Shown here one piece after another: positions 11,101-20,100 of a stretch of 64,000 nt of DNA (its first letter is position 1; each line of letters begins with the position of its first letter). The notes below the pieces were generated by a model. It did not search any database, was not told the DNA's origin, and worked only from the letters and a program-made list of their open reading frames with translations. The DNA lies in NCBI RefSeq assembly GCF_032854445.1, contig NC_088295.1:28757385-28821384 (forward strand), given 5' to 3'. The stretch is from Liolophura sinensis (lineage: Eukaryota > Mollusca > Polyplacophora > Chitonida > Chitonidae). Made by a program: the position numbers and the translations under genes.

Positions 11101-14100
11101 CCAACCAAATAAATAAATTAAATTGTTGACATTCCAGTACACCCTTTCAGTTGTAGAAACCATTAAGTTACTTTGTCCCTGAGAGGGTGAACTGTAAACT
11201 GAAAGATTGCAAGCTACCAAAATGATATCATTATGTCTTATCCAAGCCCTGTCCAAATACTGAATAGCCTTGAAAGAAACATAGACACTCAGTCCTTGAA
11301 AGTCCTTGAAAAGACTTTTCTTTCAAAAGTTTGGACTTAGGTCTATGAATCTGTTCACCTAGTGAAAACTTTTCAGCCAATAAATGACTTATTTGTTTGA
11401 ATTTCAAGTTAAATGATAGGGTTGTACTTAAATGTCAAGTCATATGGCTTTTGGTTCTGTGAAAGTCTTTAACACTGGCTCTAGATTTTATCCATAATGT
11501 TGGAAAGACCGATACCTGTTGGGTGGTGTCATTTAGTGTCTGCGTGAATTTTTCCCCTCATAACAGTAGAAAACCATTGTTTGATGAAGAACTGTGATAG
11601 GAATGAGACTTTAACCTAAACAGTTTCCTTCAGTTGATGTCTCTCATGTTCAGGTATTAAATTAAACCAGTGGGAAATAGCCAGTGATCTGTGTTTCACT
11701 GAGAAGGACTAATTGTCTCCCTATCCATTTGCTGATCTCTCTGTTAGAGGGGACACCTTATTTTACCTCTCTTAAAAACTGTACAGGCATTAGTTATTGT
11801 AGTTACCCATGCTTGATAAGTAATAAATTATTGCTGGCAAACCTATCTAAAAAGTTTACCAAGCATATGCATTGATCATGTGTATGAATAAATATAAGGA
11901 ATATTGGTAATGCACATGAATTGCAGGTACTGCCCGACGTGTAAGAATGATACCAGTCAAGTGGTTAAGGCCGGAGAAAAACTGAAAGAAAGTAAGAAGA
12001 AGTCCAAGATGGCATCGGCTACAGCAACCACGAGTAGAGATTGGGGAAAGGTATGTGGTGAAGGTCGTGACATGACCCTATCATTGAGGAACTCAAGAGC
12101 ATTAAAATACGTGCAGTAAGACGACTTTTCGTAATGTGTCCTGATAGAGGAAGAGAACTGAGAAGTAGCATTTTGTTTTGTTTCCAAGGAGAACTCTTAT
12201 GGACGATTTATGGGGACGGTCTTGTGTATGCTGTAATATCGAATAATTAGCACTGTCAGCTGAGGTAAGGGGAGATAATCGTGTATTGAACTTTTGCAAC
12301 AATTGATTTGTGGCTTGGACAAGGAGTAGTACTTTAAAGTGACATGATTGTTGTTGTGCAAGAAACAGAAAAGTACAGGGTTTACATCCTTTGCAGGGTA
12401 TGGCATGTGTCGGAAGAACCAAGAGTGTAGAATTGTGCCTCCAAACCATTTTGGTCCTATCCCTGGTGTTGAAGTGGGAACGCAGTGAAGTTCAGAGTAC
12501 AGGTGATCTATAACTGCGGAAGGATTTATAAGCAGAGCTTTGTTGTTTGGTAAACTTGGCTTTGACTCATTTGGAGGCCGAAAAGATCTTCACAGGTCGT
12601 GAATTCTGACCTCAGACTAAGGTGGTAATATCATTTGATGAATCACTCCCACTGTTGAGATCATTCGTTTGAACAAGAGCAGAAAATCTTAATTAATTCA
12701 ACCCAACTGTTGCGTTGGGCCCTAAATGCTTATGCATGCTAAATTAATGATGAAACTGGTGTTTCTCTCCATTCATGACTTGCGTTGATTCCTTTCAAAG
12801 CCTTATGGCCCTCAGCTACTGGAAGCAAGAACCAGTGGAGTCAAGTCTAAACACCGATGGGTGCAGGGTTTTGCATGCCTTATGTTGTGCCTTTGTTGAG
12901 AAGTTCCAGTGACAAGGAAAGGATTTCTAGCATTGTGGGATCTTAAAGGATTTAGAATTTCATGGCTGAAACAGATTGTACTTGTGAGATTGTAAATATG
13001 TGACATTTTGACTGTTTTGTTCCAGGCGAGTGAGGCAGGGATTCATCGCCCGCATGTGGCGGGAATACATGGACGTGAGGAAGAAGGGGCGTACTCTATC
13101 GTCCTGTCTGGGGGCTATGAGGATGATGTGGTAAATGCAACTTTTCAGATTCAAATTGAAGCATTGATAGTGGTACTGGAAACGAATTTGTTTTATCTAA
13201 AGATGACCTGGTGTTTAAGTTGTTATGTTAAGTCATGGCCATTCGTGCATAAAACCGTCCTAGTGCTAAGTGTAACTATCATGGCAGTGTCATGTATTTA
13301 CTACTAGTTGCTATTTGTATGATTTTATTACTATAAGGGCATCATGAAACTGACCCTTGGCACTTGCAGTGGATTGTTTGGTACGCTGTTTTCTTGAAAC
13401 ACTGTCTTTATGTCGGACAGTCTTTTGTATTACACAATAATCCAGTTAGTGTTAATGTGGCTAGTGTTATCCGATTCTGCATTGATTCCCAATAAAGTCA
13501 CAGTTTAGTTTCAGCTTCAGTTTACACGCTCAGTTACTGTCTTGAAACACTTTATGTGATCGATTATCATTTGTTGAAAGTGTTCAAAGCTGTTATCAAG
13601 ACAGTTGTTTTTGTGCAGGATCGAGGGGATGAATTTACATACACTGGAAGTGGCGGCCGTGATTTGTCAGGAAATAAGCGAACAGCTGAACAGTCATGTG
13701 ACCAGAAACTGACGCGCATGAACAGGTAATAAATATGTGCACTGGTAAAAATTACTTTACAAGATAATATATATTTATCATTTAAATAAAATTACATTAC
13801 AAGAACATACAAAACATTTCTTTGCAAAGTGAAAAAAAAAGCTGATAATTTTGAAGAAAGTTTACCTTCACATAGAATCAGGCGAAATTTTTCAGCACGC
13901 TTTTGTTTACAGAGCGCTAGCGAAAAATTGCAACGCTCCTCTAGATTCAAAAACTGGAACAGAGGCGAAGGACTGGAAGGGGGGTAAACCTGTTCGGGTA
14001 GTGCGCAACTGTAAAGGTCGAAAACACTCCAAGTATGCCCCAGAGGAAGGGAACCGATATGACGGAATATATAAGGTGGGTTTGTTTGGTGAAAATCAAA

Positions 14101-17100
14101 TACCTTTCTAGTGTGATCATTAACCAAGAAGGAGAACATTACAATTTCCTCATATATGGAGGACCTGGATTCATTTGTGAGAAGATCATTTGTATGATTT
14201 GAAAATTTACACTCTTGTGTACTGTCTCGCAGGTAACAAGGATAGGTAAAATAGATAATCTTCCTCTACCTGCTTTCATAGAAGTGAAATGTTTTTTCTT
14301 ACTGTGTATAATATCAGATAAATTCATCACATCTCTGTAGATGGCTGAAACATGCAGGGCTTCCGCTGGGGCTCGCCATGGTCGCCAGTTGCGAATAAAA
14401 ATTTGGATTGGCAATAAAATCAGGGAAATGGCAAAAGTTTCTGGCGACAAAATTATTTACTCGAGAATATATACTGGCTATTGAGGAGGTGGAAATGGCC
14501 ACAGTGTGAAGACTCACAATGCACATGGCCATGTGTTGTTCTTCTCTTTTTTGACGGAAATAATGGGTTGGTGAACGTCATCACAGTTTCATATAAACCA
14601 CGTGTGTTTATTTTATTCACTTTTTTTAAGCAAGCATCACATCCATTTTTTAAAATTATGTAAAAAAAGAAACGGTATCTGAGCTTCTGCTGGTGCTTGC
14701 CATTGTCGCAAATTTAGAACGATTTTTTGAGATGGCGGTAAAAATCGAAAATATGTTTAATGTTTTTGTTGATGAATTTATTTACAAAGAAAATGTGCTA
14801 ATGTTATACACAAAATACCTGGCGAAGTTTTCCTGGTATTTTTCAGGCATGAGAGTTTTCTGTGGTTTTGTGCGTATTCTCGCTATTTTTCTGATGAAAA
14901 CAATCAATTTACTTTTATTTCAAACGGCTTCATTTCAGCGGAACAACAACAACAACATAGTCAGGGCGATTTTAATAGACAGAAATCTACAAAGAGGGTT
15001 CCGCATTCTTGGAAGTTGACTTACATTGGATAGCGCTTGAAAATCGTTTTTATTAACTAATGAGCGAGAATCATGGCATTTTTGGGGATGCTATTAAGGG
15101 AGATAAATATAGGTAGTGTTAGGCGTGTAAATGAAGTTACCTCCCTTGAAAACCTTAACCCTTCCACCCATGAACTAAATTTATGAATTTATTTTGTAAC
15201 AAATATCTCTGGTAAAGGAAACATTTACTACAACCCTACACAGATTAATTGAAAAAATTTGCTGATTTTTTCAAAAAACAAAAACACTCGGGCATTATTT
15301 TGAGGGCATTTTGTTTTAAATATGGCATGGGATAAACTCCAGGTATAGCTGGAAGACACCAATCTGACTAGCAGCTATACCATGGCAGATAAAAACGAAT
15401 TACAGATGGAGACCACCAAGAGTCCTAACTACTGCTCCCATTCAGTCAATTGAAGATCACAAAGATTACGTCAAGGTCGCTTAGTATGGCTAAAGAAAAA
15501 TTGTATTGGCTACAAAATCTGATGAGTGGCTCAAGTGACTGGCTAAAAAAAATACTTAGACTAAATAGAGGAAACCCTGAACATGTGAAAGAAATACACG
15601 TGCATAAGAAAGACTCGGGCTTTGTAAACTGGGCTTAGTTCTGATTGGTTTTATTTTGTGTCTGCTCACAATCAGAGTGATTACACAGAGTTGTTGATTT
15701 GCTATTTGTAACCAGTATTTATAACCTTTGTTTGAAGATTGTGAAATACTGGGCAGAGAAAGGAAAATCTGGTTTCCTGGTATGGAGATATCTGCTGAGG
15801 AGAGATGACCCTAGCCCAGCTCCATGGACAAAAGCTGGCAAAATCAGGTCTGCAGAACTAGGTCTGGAAATGCAGGTAAATGCTTGTGGTGTGAAGTGTA
15901 TTGTTTATGCACGGAGTTTTTTTTTTTCTGGTTCAGATTGAGTTTATTTATGTTTTAAACACTGACTATAACCAGGTATTGAGTTCAGTTCCGCTTTGGC
16001 GACTGGTAATTTTGTTAACGTGAAGTATGTACTATATACCGATATATATTAGAGAGAAAGTTCAGTTTCATTTGAGGTTCATTTCTGATCATGATTTTAT
16101 TGTTGGTACACAATTATACGTCAGGTATATTACCCTGATATAGATTGTATAATAAAACAGATATTAACCATGGTGATGCATGTTCACTTGTTGGTTGTTA
16201 TGATAAAGGGAAGAAAGGAACTAACAAACATTACATCGAAAGTAAACATGTGCAAAATATAGAGATAAGGCTTATCCTGCTCAGAGGTATATAATTAAAC
16301 AGTTATAAACCATGCATGTGAAATTGCTGGTTGTTAAAAATATTTGAAGAAAGGAACTAACAAATATCACATAAAAAATAAACATGTATAGGCCAAGAAA
16401 CACAGAAGAGAAGGCTTACTCTGATCAGAGGTACATACTGTAAAGTATTTATTATTCGCTGGAATTCATATTCGCGGATTTACTTCAAAGATGGTTTCAC
16501 AGAAATTAAGTTTCGTCAAATTAAAAAGGAAATACTGAAAAAAAAAAAAATCTTAAAACTGTTTAATTTCCACAGATATAATACGGTTGAAATTACTCAA
16601 GCATGTAAAACAGGTATTATGAGGTGGCTATGTAATCCACTTTTATTTCTTGTGGTTTTGATAATCCTCGTAATCTGGATCAGAAATTAAAACAACGGGG
16701 AATTTATCATCACTATTTAAGATGATGACATTTGCACCTACCGTGAGCAGTATTCGAAGCCTAATATGTGTCAGTCATTTGTTTTCGGTTCGGCCTTTCA
16801 CTGTTGACCTTTAATCAACTGGCAAAGTGACCTGTAATCTTTTGAGCAGTTCAACGTAAGACACACAAATTTGCCATTATGGGAGCCAGTCATTCACACA
16901 GTCAAGCAAGACGATTAGTTTTCGATTGTTTTAATCCTGTGTAGCTAGAAATCGCTAACATTGCGTATTTGTCATAAGGCCATTGTGTTGTATACAGTTC
17001 ATAACTTGTTAGAAGCTCACTCATTGGTCCACAGGAGACACTACCAATGGATTATCGTGTACCAGTGCGACATTCTTTGGAAGCCAGCATGTGTTGTATC

Positions 17101-20100
17101 TACTTTTCTTTCACTTTCTTGGCATGCCGAAGATTGATCAGACTAAATACACATGGACTCCCACTTCGTTTTATACCCGCTAAACATTATCACCATAGTT
17201 TGAATATATTAAAAGCCTACTTTTAATTTAATTACAGCCAATACACACGTGGCCACTTTGGCTTGTCACAGATGGCAGCTGTCTGCAATTGATATAGACC
17301 TCTCATCGCTACGCAAATATTTTCGAATGCAATTCAGTTCTTATCTAAAAATTTGAGTATTTGTACCAGAAAAACTCAGAATTGAATTTTTTTTTACCCT
17401 AGTTTTCAGTTTTTAACTGAATTTTCCCTCCGAATACCAGGGTAAAAAATCAACACGTATGAATCCCTCTCATGATACCTCGATGGCATGAAGTGAGTTT
17501 ATTGTATTTGTTGTCTTTGTGTACATTCATAGGATAAGAACATTGGTTTCTTTTGTGCAAAGGTCAGTATGTAGGTATAAGGCTATCTCAACTTTACCTG
17601 GCGTCATATAATTGAAATATTGAGTATGGTGAAAAACACCAACCGATCAGATTTCAATTTTCCAGGTGATCTTACTATAACATTTTGAGGAATATCACAC
17701 TTTTTCTTACTAGAAAGTGTGATGCTAATCACTGTGTAGTACAGGTCTGTTTTCGTCTTTACTTAACTGATACTGAAATCATTCTTTCTCCAGTATCCAG
17801 AAGGCTATCTCGAATCTCAAAAGGAGAAACAGGAAAACCTGGAAAGTGCTAAGAAGGGGAAAGGAAGGAAGAGAAAATGTTCAGAATCGGGTAATGTTAA
17901 GATTTTACTCTTAATTTATAGTGAAAAAAGGCATCGTTGATTCATAATGTAAAATTTGAGGGGAATTTTGGGCAATATGGGTAAATTGCACTAATCAGTT
18001 TCAGTCCTATGCCTTTAAATGGACTTGGTTGCAACTGTTTGAGTGTAGCTCATTCTGATGCAACTTACTGGTAGTGACTAGCAAAGAGTAAGGTAGATAT
18101 TGGAAACTGTGTTGTCGCACAAACTCTCTGGTAGTGACTGGCAAAGATTAAGGTAGATATTGGAAACTGTTGTTGTCACACAAACTTTCTGGTAGTGACT
18201 AGCAAGGAGTAGGGGAAATATTGGAAACTGTTGTCGCACAAACTCTCTGGTAGTGACTAGCAAAGATTAAGGTAGATATTGGAAACTGTTGTCACACAAA
18301 CTCTCTGGTAGTGACTGGCAAAGAGTAAGGTTGATATTGGAAACTGTGTTGTCACACAAACTCTCTGGTAGTGACTAGCAAAGAGTAAGGTTGATATTGG
18401 AAACTGTGTTGTCACACAAACTCTGGTAGTGACTAGCAAAGAGTAAGGTATATACTGGAAACCGTGTTTTTGCACAAACTCTCTGGTAGTGACTAGCAAA
18501 TGGTAAGGTAGATATTAGAAACTGTGTTGTCACACAAACTCTCTGGTAGAGAATAGCACAGAGTAAGGTAGATATTGGAAACTGTGTTGTCACACAAACT
18601 TTCTGGTAGTGACTAGCAAAGAGTAGGGGAAATATTGGAAACTGTGTTGTCACACAAACTCTGGTAGTGACTAGCAAAGAGTAAGGTATATACTGGAAAC
18701 CGTGTTTTTGCACAAACTCTCTGGTAGTGACTAGCAAATGGTAAGGTAGATATTAGAAACTGTGTTGTCACACAAACTCTCTGGTAGAGAATAGCACAGA
18801 GTAAGGTAGATATTGGAAACTGTTGTCGCACAAACTCTCTGGTAGTGACTAGCAAATGGTAAGGTAGATATTGGGAACTGTGTTGTCACACAAACTCTCT
18901 GGTAGTGACTAGCAAAGAGTAGGGGAAATATTGGAAACTGTTGTCGCACAAACTCTCTGGTAGTGACTAGCAAAGATTAAGGTAGATATTGGAAACTGTG
19001 TTGTCACACAAACTCTCTGGTAGTGACTAGCAAAGAGTAAGGTATATACTGGAAACCGTGTTTTTGCACAAACCATCTGGTAGTGACTAGCAAATGGTAA
19101 GGTAGATATTGGGAACTGTGTTGTCACACAAACTCTCTGGTAGTGACTAGCAAAGAGTAAGGTATATACTGGAAACCGTGTTTTTGCACAAACTCTCTGG
19201 TAGTGACTAGCAAATGGTAAGGTAGATATTGGGAACTGTGTTGTCGCACAAACTCTCTGGTAGAGAATAGCACAGAGTAAGGTAGATATTGGAAACTGTG
19301 TTGTCACACAAACTTTCTGGTAGTGACTAGCAAAGAGTAAGGTATATATTGGAAACCGTGTTTTTGCACAAACCATCTGGTAGTGACTAGCAAATGGTAA
19401 GGTAGATATTGGGAACTGTGTTGTCGCACAAACTCTCTGGTAGAGAATAGCACAGAGTAAGGTAGATATTGGAAACTTGTCACACAAACTTTCTGGTAGT
19501 GACTAGCAAAGAGTATGGTAGATACTATGTTGTGGCACAAACTTTCATAAAATTCTTTTTCTGTCCAATGTCAAAAAGAAAAGCTTCACAACAGTATGGC
19601 TGAAATATTGCAGACTGGCTCTTGTTGAATTTAGTCTGACTGCCTTTAAATTACCTGATCAGTTGTAATATTCTTTCATAACAGATTCATCCCCTCGAAA
19701 TTCTCCTGGGAAGAAAGCTAAAGTTGCGGAGTACAAGGTTTCCAAAGAGGTGAAGAAATTCATTCAGGAGGATAAAATGAACAAGAAGGTTTGGGATGAG
19801 GCTCTTGCAGTCACAAAAGAAGGAGGAAAGGTAGAAATTCCTAGAATGTAACAATTCATGCTTCACTTATCATTTGTCCATCTTTTCACCTAAATTTTCA
19901 TACCTGACGTCAGATTTGACTTCATTGAGTTAGGTTTTGTACTAGGCTCTAAAACCAGGAAATTGACAGTAAGCTTGACCAGACCTGTCAATCACTTGAT
20001 TGTAGCCTGAGAATTATTTTTCTTGATACCCTTAAAATTACATGCTGCATACTTGTGTGGATGAGGAATTGCAGCCAATAAGATCATTTTACATAGCTTG

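Larger units (their letters stand above)
15876..17793 (+). other. UHRF1: UHRF1 intron 13
   Basis: A 1.9-kb intron with a diverged two-copy duplication (16125-16435), the second copy of a dispersed repeat (about 16976-17200) and a short SINE tail (17601-17650). Confidence 0.85.

Noticed and set aside
13792-14139. 115-codon minus-strand frame
   Set aside because: Antisense of UHRF1 exon 12, which is certain on the plus strand.
14693-15019. 108-codon plus-strand frame in intron 12
   Set aside because: Lies wholly within a UHRF1 intron; its Phe/Ile/Asn-rich composition reflects AT-rich DNA and there is no domain.
18078-19540. Several minus-strand open frames of 60-190 codons (starting MLVTTREFV and similar)
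   Set aside because: They are translations of the 60-bp minisatellite in UHRF1 intron 14, with no start context, splice sites or domain.
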